A DNA stretch of 64,000 nt from Flavobacterium tagetis (lineage in GTDB: Bacteria; Bacteroidota; Bacteroidia; Flavobacteriales; Flavobacteriaceae), in contig NZ_JAERSF010000001.1 of NCBI RefSeq assembly GCF_016735615.1, positions 248,001-312,000 on the forward strand, written 5' to 3'. How positions within the stretch are numbered: the first letter of the stretch is position 1; every line of letters begins with the position of its first letter. The notes under the pieces were generated by a model that saw nothing but the letters and a program-made list of their open reading frames with translations, did not search any database and was not told where the DNA came from. A program made the translations under genes and the position numbers. Of the stretch, positions 25,742 to 33,976 are shown piece after piece.

Positions 25742-27193
25742 ATGAAGAAAATTTATATTCTATTCGTCACATTAATCAGCACATTTGCTGTTCAGGCACA
25801 GGTCAGTTTTGGAAACATGCAAAACCAAATCTCTAGAGGAAAAGACGGTATCAACGTTTTCGACGTACAAAAAGACAATAGAGAGTTTAAAGGTCTTAGT
25901 ATTGATCTTGGTGGTGCTTTCAACATGGATTTTCAAGCAACAAATTCTTTCAACAACCAACCTCCTACCATTACAACTACGACTAATACAGCTACTGGAA
26001 CTACCACTAGATCAATTACTGGATATCGTTTAATGAATAATGAAAACAATTTTACTCTTCCAGCTGCTGATATGTATATTGGTGCTCAATTGTTTGATGG
26101 AGTAAGAGTGAATTTAGATGTTTATTTAGCTTCAAGACATCACAATGATTCTTATGTAAAAGGTGGATACTTACAAATTGACAAGTTAGACTTCATCAAA
26201 AAAGACTTCTTGGCTGATGTAATGAAATATGCTACAATTAAAATTGGGCAAATGGAGAACAATTTTGGTGATGCTCACTTCAGAGGTTCTGATAACGGTA
26301 ATACAATAAGAAATGCATTTGTTGGAAACAATATCATGTATTCTTTCACTACAGAAATGGGTATGGAGGTTTACTATAACAGAAATGGATTGGTTAGTAT
26401 GTTAGGTGTTACAAACGGTAATTTAAATCAAAGTAATGAAGAAGTTTTTTACCCTGCCGGACCAAACGCTAACACAACACATAGCCCTTCAATCTTAGCT
26501 AAACTTGGTTATGATAAACAGCTTAATGAAGATTTAAGAGTAAGATTAACTGGTTCTTATTACCATAATGCAAACCTTGGTAACGCAAACATATATTCTG
26601 CTAATAGATCAGGATTTGGTTATTGGGGTATATTAAACAATAACGCTTATAAAAATACTATTACTAAGACCGATGCTAATGGTACTGTTATTTCTACAAC
26701 CACTACTGATGTTCCTACTAGTTTCAGTAAAACATCTACTCCAGAAGCAACTTTCAATCCTAATTTTAAAAACTGGGCTACTACATACATGATTAACCCT
26801 TTTGTAAAATATAAAGGACTTGAATTCTTTGGAACAATCGAATTAGCTTCAGGAGGAGACAAAGCTGGTACCGATGACAAACGTACTGCTAATCAATATG
26901 CTTCAGAGCTTATTTACAGATTTGGAGGAACTGAACAATTCTATATCGGAGGAAAATACAATACAGTATCTGGAAAATTATCTAATGCTGATGCTAAAAA
27001 GGTTACCGTAGATAAATTTGAAGCAAGTGCTGGCTGGTTTATGACTAAAAACATTTTAGCTAAATTAAACTACGTTAATCAAAAATATAAAGATTATTCA
27101 CAATTTACAGGAGATCCTGCTACTGGAAATCTAAACAACTTTTATGGCGGTAAATTTGAAGGTATAGTATTCGAAGCAACAATTGCATTCTAA
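25742..27193 (+). CDS. Putative outer-membrane beta-barrel (porin-like) protein
   Basis: 483 residues. Signal peptide about 1-19 (ends FAVQAQ). The rest alternates polar and aromatic/aliphatic residues (for example YIGAQLFDGVRVNLDVYLAS, EQFYIGGKYNTVSG) and ends FEGIVFEATIAF, a terminal aromatic as in outer-membrane barrels. Contains Thr-rich low-complexity loops (about residues 80-95 and 310-325). No TonB plug and no porin motif I can name. It is sandwiched between YceI genes with gaps of 5 and 10 bp, so it is probably coexpressed; a functional link between YceI ligand handling and this barrel is inference. Confidence 0.72.
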   Translation: MKKIYILFVTLISTFAVQAQVSFGNMQNQISRGKDGINVFDVQKDNREFKGLSIDLGGAFNMDFQATNSFNNQPPTITTTTNTATGTTTRSITGYRLMNNENNFTLPAADMYIGAQLFDGVRVNLDVYLASRHHNDSYVKGGYLQIDKLDFIKKDFLADVMKYATIKIGQMENNFGDAHFRGSDNGNTIRNAFVGNNIMYSFTTEMGMEVYYNRNGLVSMLGVTNGNLNQSNEEVFYPAGPNANTTHSPSILAKLGYDKQLNEDLRVRLTGSYYHNANLGNANIYSANRSGFGYWGILNNNAYKNTITKTDANGTVISTTTTDVPTSFSKTSTPEATFNPNFKNWATTYMINPFVKYKGLEFFGTIELASGGDKAGTDDKRTANQYASELIYRFGGTEQFYIGGKYNTVSGKLSNADAKKVTVDKFEASAGWFMTKNILAKLNYVNQKYKDYSQFTGDPATGNLNNFYGGKFEGIVFEATIAF

Positions 27194-27203
27194 TATAAAA
27201 AAA

Positions 27204-27755
27204 ATGAAAACGAGATTTTCAATCTTAATTATGGGTTTAGTAGTTTTCTTTTTCTTAGGAAGTGCTAAACCCACTTTTTTTCCAGAAGATACAGCTGTGG
27301 TAATAAATAAAATAAAGATAGAAATCACAGGTTTATCAACTGTGGGCAAATACAATTGCTCAAACACCTTTTCTATAAAGGATACTGTTTATGTAAACTC
27401 AGTTAAAAAAAACACTTTTAATACCGATATCAAAATGTCCAACTTTGATTGTGGTAATAAAATAATGACGAAAGATTTACAAGGAACGGTAAAAGTCAAA
27501 AAATTCCCAAACAGCACGGTTTCCATAAGTGATATAAAACCAATGGGAAAAAATTACAAATGCAGACTAAACTTTTTCATAACCGATAAAACTCTTAAAT
27601 ACAAAGATTTTATACTCTATAATACTGATGATAAAATTCAAGGAACACTTAGTTTGAAATTCTCTGATATTGAACTGGAACCACCAGTAAAAATGGCTGG
27701 ATTGATTAAAGTAAAAGACGATATTGTAATTAATTTCAGTTTATATAAAAACTAA
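27204..27755 (+). CDS. Diverged YceI-like secreted protein
   Basis: 183 residues from ATG 27204, with an N-terminal hydrophobic signal. It keeps the YceI outline (GLSTVGKYNCSNTF at the place of GTSTVHDW, LKYKDFILYN, and a PPVKMAGLIKVKDDIVINFS ending that parallels the other two paralogues) but has lost the HDW motif and has gained three Cys (in KYNCSN, NFDCGN, KYKCRL). It starts 10 bp after the barrel gene. Probably the same fold with another ligand or role; confidence in the family assignment is moderate. Confidence 0.68.
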   Translation: MKTRFSILIMGLVVFFFLGSAKPTFFPEDTAVVINKIKIEITGLSTVGKYNCSNTFSIKDTVYVNSVKKNTFNTDIKMSNFDCGNKIMTKDLQGTVKVKKFPNSTVSISDIKPMGKNYKCRLNFFITDKTLKYKDFILYNTDDKIQGTLSLKFSDIELEPPVKMAGLIKVKDDIVINFSLYKN

Positions 27756-27933
27756 TTTTTTTGTTCTAAAAAAAATTAATGCCCAGCAACATAATTTCAA
27801 AATTTTGGCACAAGAATTGTCTAGCTCTTAAAAGAAAAATAATCTTACAAAGAGCTCAATCATTTTAAAATTTGTAATTTTATTTTTCAGCCATTTAACC
27901 TTTAAGTTTTATCAACCTAAAAAAAATGAAATT

Positions 27934-28332
27934 ATGAAAAAACAAATTTTGAGTTTAGCTGTTGTTGCCTTATTAGCATTTGCTGTTCAGTCATGCGAGA
28001 AAAAAGAAAACAAACCTGCAGAAGATGAATTAACGCTTGGAAACAAAGTCGATTCTCTAACAACAGATATTGAAGAAGTAAAAGACAGTGCTGTAAGCAA
28101 AGCTGAAAGTGCCGCTACAAAAGCTAAAGATGCTACAGAAAATGCAGCAAATGATGTAAAAGATGCTACTAAAAAAGCGGCTAATGATGTTGAAAACGCT
28201 GCAAAAAAAACAGCAACTGATGTAAAAGACGCTACTAAAAAAGGAGCTGAAAAAGTAGAAAATGCTGCTAAAGCTGCTAAAGACGGAACCGTAAAAACAG
28301 CTAAAGACGTTAATGAAGCTTTGAAAAAATAA
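27934..28332 (+). CDS. Lipoprotein with amphipathic Lys/Ala/Asp repeats
   Basis: 132 residues. MKKQILSLAVVALLAFAVQSC carries a lipobox (Cys21). After an acidic linker, residues about 55-130 form imperfect 11-residue repeats of the type ATKxAxNDVxxA, rich in Ala, Lys, Asp, Thr and devoid of aromatics: a long amphipathic helix of the LEA/apolipoprotein kind. Such proteins are linked to envelope or desiccation stress in other organisms, but no function is proven for this one. Single gene with its own terminator. Confidence 0.75.
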   Translation: MKKQILSLAVVALLAFAVQSCEKKENKPAEDELTLGNKVDSLTTDIEEVKDSAVSKAESAATKAKDATENAANDVKDATKKAANDVENAAKKTATDVKDATKKGAEKVENAAKAAKDGTVKTAKDVNEALKK

Positions 28333-28354
28333 TACCTGTTTAAATCTTAAAATG

Positions 28355-28382
28355 AACCATTCGCAAAACGAATGGTTTTTTT
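28355..28382 (+). terminator. Rho-independent terminator after the amphipathic lipoprotein gene
   Basis: AACCATTCG and CGAATGGTT form a 9-bp stem with a CAAAA loop, followed by seven T. It lies 22 bp after the stop codon. Confidence 0.92.
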
Positions 28383-28442
28383 ATACCCAATCACAAGCAG
28401 ATAATTTTGTATTTTTGCCTTCAAATTACAAGATACTACAAC

Positions 28443-29084
28443 ATGCATTTTATATCGCAAGAATTAGAAGATTATATCGAACAGCATTCTGAAAACGAAC
28501 CAGAATTGTTAGCGAAACTGAATAAAGAAACTTACCAGAAAATACTTTTGCCAAGAATGCTAAGCGGTCATTTTCAAGGCCGTGTCTTAAGCATGCTCTC
28601 AAAATTGATTCGTCCAGTCAATATTCTTGAAATCGGAACATATACTGGCTACGCTGCTTTATGCTTATGCGAAGGAATGCAAGAAAATGGTCAATTACAC
28701 ACCATTGACATCAAAGAAGAATTAATCGATTTTCAGCGAAAATATTTTGATATGTCTCCTTGGGGAGAACAGATTTTTCAGCATTTAGGAGAAGCAGTAA
28801 ACATTATTCCAGATTTAGACTTAAAATTTGATTTGGTTTTTATTGATGCTGACAAAGAAAACTACTTGAACTACTGGGAAATGATTGTTCCAAAAATGAA
28901 TAAAGGCGGTATCATTTTATCTGATAATGTTTTATGGAGCGGAAAAATTCTGGAACCAGTTCATCCAAATGATGTCAGTACAAAAGTGCTTTTAGAGTAC
29001 AATCAGCTTTTAAAAAATGATCCTAGAGTTGAAACAGTTTTATTGCCAATTCGTGATGGATTGACGGTTAGTCGTGTTCTATAA
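28443..29084 (+). CDS. Class I SAM-dependent O-methyltransferase
   Basis: 213 residues from the ATG at 28443; the longer reading frame upstream overlaps the promoter region. It belongs to the catechol/caffeoyl-CoA-like O-methyltransferase family (Methyltransf_3): LEIGTYTGYAALCLCEGM SAM loop, LHTIDIKEE, FDLVFIDADKENYLNYWE metal/substrate motif and GGIILSDNVLWSGK. Cytoplasmic; substrate unknown. A TATTTTTG -7 box lies at 28410-28417. Confidence 0.92.
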   Translation: MHFISQELEDYIEQHSENEPELLAKLNKETYQKILLPRMLSGHFQGRVLSMLSKLIRPVNILEIGTYTGYAALCLCEGMQENGQLHTIDIKEELIDFQRKYFDMSPWGEQIFQHLGEAVNIIPDLDLKFDLVFIDADKENYLNYWEMIVPKMNKGGIILSDNVLWSGKILEPVHPNDVSTKVLLEYNQLLKNDPRVETVLLPIRDGLTVSRVL

Positions 29085-29127
29085 TTTTTAGATTGTAAGG
29101 TTCTATTCAGCTTTTAAACATTTTATA

Positions 29128-29847
29128 ATGATTCACTCAAAACAAATTGATAGCGAAGGATTTTCAATAATTAATGATGTTTTTACAGAAAATGAAATTG
29201 AAAATCTAATTTTATTGATTGACAATAAAACTAAAAATGATTCTGATAATTCGACTTTTAGAAAATCTGAAGATTTATTTGCAATTAGACAGTTTCATAA
29301 AGAAGTCCCAGAAACCCTTCCTTTTATTTTTAATGAAAAACTACAAGACATTATAGAATCTAATTTTGGGAAGGGCTTTTTTATAACGAAATCAATTTAT
29401 TTTGACAAACCAGAAAAATCAAATTGGTTTGTAGCCTATCATCAGGATTTGACGATTTCAGTCGATCAAAAAATTGAAATAGAAAATTTTGAAAATTGGA
29501 CTGTAAAACAAAATCAATTTGCAGTACAGCCACCTACAGAAATATTAGAAAACAATTTCACAATCAGAATTCATATTGACAAAACCACTAAAGACAATGG
29601 TGCTTTAAAAGTAATCAATAATTCACATTCAAAAGGAATCTTAAGAATTGAAAACCTTGATTTCGAAAAAGAAAAAGAAACAATTTGCGAGGTCGAAAAA
29701 GGCGGTATTATGATCATGAAACCGCTATTATTTCATGCTTCCAATAAAACTACAAACAACGAACGCAGAAGAGTTATTCATCTTGAATTTAGCAAACAAC
29801 AGCTCCCAAATGGTTTGGAATGGAGCGAAAAAACAATCATTAACTAA
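29128..29847 (+). CDS. Phytanoyl-CoA dioxygenase (PhyH) family oxygenase
   Basis: 239 residues. Fe(II)/2-oxoglutarate oxygenase fold of the PhyH type: metal ligands are probably His and Asp in YHQDLTIS and the His in LLFHASNKTT, with the Arg of ERRRVIHLEF binding 2-oxoglutarate. No signal peptide. The substrate cannot be deduced. It follows the O-methyltransferase by 43 bp on the same strand, and the pair may be cotranscribed. A complex palindrome starts right at its stop codon. Confidence 0.85.
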   Translation: MIHSKQIDSEGFSIINDVFTENEIENLILLIDNKTKNDSDNSTFRKSEDLFAIRQFHKEVPETLPFIFNEKLQDIIESNFGKGFFITKSIYFDKPEKSNWFVAYHQDLTISVDQKIEIENFENWTVKQNQFAVQPPTEILENNFTIRIHIDKTTKDNGALKVINNSHSKGILRIENLDFEKEKETICEVEKGGIMIMKPLLFHASNKTTNNERRRVIHLEFSKQQLPNGLEWSEKTIIN

Positions 29848-30080
29848 GGTTCTGAGATAATAAGCTACTAAGATTCTAAGTTTTATGCTACTTACTTGCC
29901 TCCAGCTTTAGCCGGAGGTATATAATTTTACTCCCCCAAGGCTTTAGCCAAATACTTTATAATATTTGGCTAAAGCCTTTTACTTTGCTCCAAAAAAAAC
30001 TCCAGCTAAAGCTGGAGTCAACTCAAAATATATTTTTATTCAGTTCAAAAACTTAGAATCTCAGAACCTTAGAAACTTAG
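29846..30080. repeat. Composite palindromic intergenic element
   Basis: Nested inverted repeats: outer arms AAGGTTCTGAGAT (29846-29858) and ATCTCAGAACCTT (30058-30070), perfect over 13 bp; then three inner hairpins with the core (C)TTTAGC: 29899-29918, 29938-29979 and 29999-30018. The middle one has a 17-bp perfect stem and an 8-nt loop. It fills nearly the whole gap between the convergent PhyH and PAP2 genes. Looks like a cluster of REP/BIME-like elements. Confidence 0.8.
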
Positions 30081-30095
30081 TATCTTTTAAAAAAA

Positions 30096-30659
30096 CTATC
30101 CCGGAAAATACTGCGGTTTCAGTTTTTTATAAACTAGATAAAGTAAAAATCCGAAAAGTGCTCCAAAGAAATATCCTGTAAGGATATCACCTGGAAAATG
30201 CAATCCCAAATAAATTCGGCTGTAAGCAAAGATTAAAGGCCACAGAAATATAAACCCGAAATATTTAAAATAGCGCTTTAAAATCAAAAATAAGAAAGTT
30301 GCAACCGCCATAGTGTTGGCTGCATGTCCAGAAAAGAAACTAAATGATTTTCTAACCTGTACAACTCTAATAATTGTGTTCACTTCTGGATCATTGCATG
30401 GTCTCAAACGTTGAAAAGTATGTTTGAACAAATTACAGGTTTGATCAGTAAACGCAATCAGAACGGCTATAAAAAGCAACAAATACAGGGTTTGTTTTCC
30501 TCCTATTTTTTTATAAATAAGATAGAATAGCAATAGGAAAAATGGCGTCCAATACAATTGATTGGTAATAATAAGCCATAATTTATCATATGTTTCAGAA
30601 CCTAATCCGTTAAGAAAGATTAAAAGATCTTTATCTAATTCCTGTATTTTTTCAAGCAT
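30096..30659 (-). CDS. PAP2-family phosphatase
   Basis: 187 residues with about five membrane segments. The three acid-phosphatase motifs are present: KHTFQRLRP, SFFSGHAANT and SRIYLGLHFPGD. Members dephosphorylate lipid phosphates such as undecaprenyl pyrophosphate or phosphatidic acid at the outer face of the inner membrane. Specificity cannot be fixed; undecaprenyl-PP recycling is plausible in this envelope-rich region. Its ATG overlaps the tatA-like stop by one base. Confidence 0.92.
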   Translation of the reverse strand: MLEKIQELDKDLLIFLNGLGSETYDKLWLIITNQLYWTPFFLLLFYLIYKKIGGKQTLYLLLFIAVLIAFTDQTCNLFKHTFQRLRPCNDPEVNTIIRVVQVRKSFSFFSGHAANTMAVATFLFLILKRYFKYFGFIFLWPLIFAYSRIYLGLHFPGDILTGYFFGALFGFLLYLVYKKLKPQYFPG

Positions 30660-31006
30660 TACATTTGGCGTTTAATAGGTCCAGAAAGAGTATCAATATC
30701 TTCTTTTACTTTTTCGATTTCAGTTGCAGTATCTCCTAAAAGATTTCCTGTATCTCCAAGTAAATTAGATTTTGCATTATTAATTTCTGCATTGATATTT
30801 CCAGTAATATCATTCAGAGATTTTGAATCAAGACCATTAGCCTCTGCTCCTTTCTGAATTTCGCTTTTAATATCATTAGTTGCATTTTTTAATTGAGCCA
30901 TAGCTTTTCCCATTGTACGTGCGATTTCCGGCACTTTATCAGAACCAAAAAGCATTAGCACTATAAACAGTATGAAAACTAATTCTCCTCCTCCTATACC
31001 AAACAT
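30659..31006 (-). CDS. tatA: TatA/TatE-type twin-arginine translocase subunit
   Basis: 115 residues: short N-terminal membrane helix (GGGELVFILFIVLMLFG), FG hinge, amphipathic helix (KVPEIARTMGKAMAQLKNAT) and a polar tail. This is the TatA/Hcf106 plan. It would form the protein-conducting oligomer of the Tat pathway with TatC (not in the window). Assignment as TatA rather than TatB is by family convention. One-base overlap with the PAP2 gene. A TATCTTTG -7 box is at 31027-31034. Confidence 0.9.
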   Translation of the reverse strand: MFGIGGGELVFILFIVLMLFGSDKVPEIARTMGKAMAQLKNATNDIKSEIQKGAEANGLDSKSLNDITGNINAEINNAKSNLLGDTGNLLGDTATEIEKVKEDIDTLSGPIKRQM

Positions 31007-31026
31007 AACTTTTATTTTTGTTGTCG

Positions 31027-31034
31027 CAAAGATA
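31027..31034 (-). promoter_or_regulatory. -7 promoter element of tatA-PAP2
   Basis: TATCTTTG on the minus strand matches TAnnTTTG and lies 20 nt upstream of the tatA ATG. It lies downstream of the M1 peptidase terminator, consistent with an independent promoter. Confidence 0.5.
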
Positions 31035-31103
31035 TTAAACTTTTCAGGTTAGAGTTTTAAAATTAACTTAAAAAGTCCTTTAAAATATATTTCCTAAAAA
31101 GAA

Positions 31104-31139
31104 AAAAGTTCATCAAGCTTTCAAACCTGATGAACTTTT
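31104..31139 (-). terminator. Terminator of the M1 peptidase gene
   Basis: AAAAGTTCATCA and TGATGAACTTTT form a perfect 12-bp stem, 20 bp after the stop at 31160. A and T runs flank both sides. Confidence 0.88.
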
Positions 31140-31159
31140 CATTCTTAATTTTATTTTAT

Positions 31160-33403
31160 TTAGTCAAATTTTGACTTTGTTTCAACTTTTGGCCAAGAGT
31201 TATTGGTTACATCAATATCTGCTGTTAGCAATTGCGGATCAATTTGAATGCTCTTAATTGCTTTTGTTGTAGCATAAACTTTTCTAGCCGTTTCATTACT
31301 TTTTCTCCAGATTTGTGCTGGATATTTGTAATTATCTTTAGAACCATCTTCGTAAGTAATCTCAACTAAAATAGGCATAATCATTCCGCCTGGTTTGTTA
31401 AATTCTACTTCATAGAAGTACTTAGGAGATTTAATAGAAGCTTTTTCTTCAGCCGTAAAAGTCTGATCTACATAATCTGCCAAAGGCTTGAAATCTTGTA
31501 CTTTTAAAGCTTTTTTCTTAGAATCGCTTACTTCTGCATTATCTCCAGAAACTAAATAAACAAAAGGTCCTTTTTCGAATCCAAAACGTCCTTTTCTAAC
31601 TTTTACGTCTTTAATATCTGCTGTTGGAGTATCTGAAACGTAATATTGTTTTACATCTTTAATTCCGATATCTACGAAATCTGTTGAGTAGAACCAACCT
31701 CTCCAAAACCAATCTAAATCTACTGCAGAAGCATCTTCCATTGTTCTAAAGAAATCTTCTGGAGTTGGGTGTTTAAACTTCCATCTATTTGCATACGTTC
31801 TGAATGCGTGATCAAATAATTCTCTTCCCATAACTACTTCTCTCAAAATATTAAGACCTGTAGCCGGTTTTCCGTAAGCATTATTCCCAAATTGGTGGAT
31901 TGTTTCAGAGTTTGACATAATTGGCTCCAAGAACTTTTGATCACCGCTCATGTAAGGAACAATATTTTTAGCTGGACCTCTCCTTGAAGGGAAATTTGAA
32001 TCTAATTCTTGCTCAGCCAAATACTCTAAAAACGAGTTCAAACCTTCATCCATCCAAGTCCATTGGCGCTCATCAGAGTTTACAATCATTGGGAAGAAAG
32101 TGTGTCCAACTTCGTGGATAATAACACCAATCATTCCGTTTTTAACTTCTCTGCTCGTTACACCATTTTCATCAGGGCGACCATAATTCCAACAAATCAT
32201 TGGATATTCCATACCTTGATCTTCTGCAGAAACAGAAACTGCTTTTGGATAAGGATAATCAAAAGTATGAGAAGAATAGCTTTTTAAAGTATGAGCCACA
32301 ACCATTGTAGAAGTTTCTCCCCAAAGCGGGTTTGCTTCTTTTGGATAAACAGATTCTGCCATAACAGTTCTGTTTCCGATTTTCACAGCCATTGCATCGT
32401 AAATGAATTTTCTTGAAGAAGCAATTCCGAAATCACGAACATTTTTAGCGCTGAATTTCCAAGTTTTTTTCTTTTCAGAAAAACCTTTTTCAGCTGCTTC
32501 TGCTTCTGCCTGCGTTACAATAACTACAGGTTTATCAAATGATTTTTGTGCTTGCTCGTATCTTTTTACTTGTTCAACAGTAAACACTTCGCTTCTGTTC
32601 ATTAATTCACCTGTTGCATCGATTACGTGATCTGCAGGAACTGTAATATTTACATCGAAGTTTCCGAAAGGAAGAGCAAACTCTCCGCTTCCCCAAAACT
32701 GCATATTTTGCCATCCTTCAACATCATTGTAAACCGCCATTCTTGGGTAGAATTGGGCAATTACATATAATTTATTGCCATCTTTCTCGAATAATTCATA
32801 TCCAGAACGACCGCCTTCTTTTCTGTAGTTGTTAATATTATACCACCATTTGATTGAGAATGAAATTTTTTCTCCTGGTTTTAAAGGTGAAGTCAGATTA
32901 ATACGCATCATGGTTTCATTGATCGTATAAGACATTGCACTTCCTTTAGCATCTTTAACTTGTTCAATATTAAAACCGCGCTCTAAATCTTTTTTCAAAT
33001 ATTTAGAAGAAAAACCATCAAGCGGCAAAACCTGATTAATTTTATCACTTTCTGCTAATGAACTTTGGGTATTTGCTTTTGCCTGATTTTGATCTAATTG
33101 AATCCATAAATATTCCAAACTATCTGGCGAGTTATTTGTATACGTAATGGTTTCAGATCCGCTTAATTTTGAATTTTTATCATCCAATTCAACATCAATT
33201 TTGTAATCTGCTTGCTGTTGGTAGTAAGCTGGCCCAGGTGCTCCAGAGGCTGTACGGAACATATTTGGAGTTGCCAGCAAATCATACATTTGGCTAAACT
33301 TGTTGGTATCGTACTTTCCCTGTTGTTTAGTAGGTGTGGTTGTTGCTTTATCCTGCGCAACTAACATTGCAGGAAAAAGTAATAATAATGAAAGTTTTTT
33401 CAT
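31160..33403 (-). CDS. M1 family metallopeptidase, secreted
   Basis: 747 residues with signal peptide (about 1-16, MKKLSLLLLFPAMLVAQ). The gluzincin zinc site HEVGH is at 430-434 and the third ligand Glu453 in WMDEGLN (HExxH-x18-E). The substrate-binding GxMEN region is GMEYPM here, which is common in Bacteroidetes members. N-terminal beta-sandwich (about 45-270) precedes the catalytic domain. No type IX secretion C-terminal domain is seen, so probably periplasmic. It lies downstream of the four-gene operon of CarboxypepD-like proteins and DUF6702, with a 66-bp gap, and may be part of it. Confidence 0.92.
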   Translation of the reverse strand: MKKLSLLLLFPAMLVAQDKATTTPTKQQGKYDTNKFSQMYDLLATPNMFRTASGAPGPAYYQQQADYKIDVELDDKNSKLSGSETITYTNNSPDSLEYLWIQLDQNQAKANTQSSLAESDKINQVLPLDGFSSKYLKKDLERGFNIEQVKDAKGSAMSYTINETMMRINLTSPLKPGEKISFSIKWWYNINNYRKEGGRSGYELFEKDGNKLYVIAQFYPRMAVYNDVEGWQNMQFWGSGEFALPFGNFDVNITVPADHVIDATGELMNRSEVFTVEQVKRYEQAQKSFDKPVVIVTQAEAEAAEKGFSEKKKTWKFSAKNVRDFGIASSRKFIYDAMAVKIGNRTVMAESVYPKEANPLWGETSTMVVAHTLKSYSSHTFDYPYPKAVSVSAEDQGMEYPMICWNYGRPDENGVTSREVKNGMIGVIIHEVGHTFFPMIVNSDERQWTWMDEGLNSFLEYLAEQELDSNFPSRRGPAKNIVPYMSGDQKFLEPIMSNSETIHQFGNNAYGKPATGLNILREVVMGRELFDHAFRTYANRWKFKHPTPEDFFRTMEDASAVDLDWFWRGWFYSTDFVDIGIKDVKQYYVSDTPTADIKDVKVRKGRFGFEKGPFVYLVSGDNAEVSDSKKKALKVQDFKPLADYVDQTFTAEEKASIKSPKYFYEVEFNKPGGMIMPILVEITYEDGSKDNYKYPAQIWRKSNETARKVYATTKAIKSIQIDPQLLTADIDVTNNSWPKVETKSKFD

Positions 33404-33469
33404 AAAATTTTAATGGTAATTTCTTTAGGCTGTGAAAATAGTAATTAAAACATTAATTTTATCAATACC

Positions 33470-33976
33470 TTAATATTTTAACAATTCTTTCCTTGAAGAT
33501 TCTGTAAAAAGAACACTTCTTTTTGTATCAAATGCTGAAATATGTGTAATATTTTGCTGTTCTGAATTCCAATCTACCAAAATAGTATTTGAAATCTCAA
33601 GCGTTTTGAATTTATCTACATCCTTAATTCTGGAATAACAGACCAAAACATCATCAGCCTCGACTTCTTTAGATAAAAAAGTTATCGCTTTTGATTGCCC
33701 ATTTATTTTAATTAAAAAATGTTCTGATAGGTATTTTTTTAATAATTCAACATCTGCTGGAGTTTCCTTGCTTGTACCAACAAATGTCTTTTTGTGATAC
33801 TTTTTCTCCATTGCATTATTCAAATCATCAATAAAAATGCGGGAAGTAATTTGTAACATCTTTTTTTCAGCTGCATAATTAACCTGAAAAACGCCAACAT
33901 AAAATTTATGAAAAGCAAATGCCGAAGACAAAACAAACAAAACTCCCAGCAAAGGGAAAACTAACTTTTTTTTCAT
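33470..33976 (-). CDS. DUF6702 family secreted protein
   Basis: 168 residues. N-terminal signal or anchor (MKKKLVFPLLGVLFVLSSAF), then HKFYVGVFQVNYAAEKKMLQ and RIFIDDLNNAMEK, the pattern of the Bacteroidetes-specific DUF6702. Function unknown. Its start overlaps the end of the previous gene by 4 nt, so it belongs to the operon of CarboxypepD-like proteins; similar neighbourhoods with M1 peptidases are, as I recall, conserved in flavobacteria. Confidence 0.85.
   Translation of the reverse strand: MKKKLVFPLLGVLFVLSSAFAFHKFYVGVFQVNYAAEKKMLQITSRIFIDDLNNAMEKKYHKKTFVGTSKETPADVELLKKYLSEHFLIKINGQSKAITFLSKEVEADDVLVCYSRIKDVDKFKTLEISNTILVDWNSEQQNITHISAFDTKRSVLFTESSRKELLKY

Noticed and set aside
29966..30181. 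71-codon plus-strand frame over the composite palindrome
   Set aside because: It runs through repeat DNA and into the antisense of the PAP2 gene, has no family features and no promoter.
31160..33403. Type IX secretion cargo assignment for the M1 peptidase
   Set aside because: The C-terminus lacks the conserved type A or B sorting domain pattern; periplasmic location is simpler.
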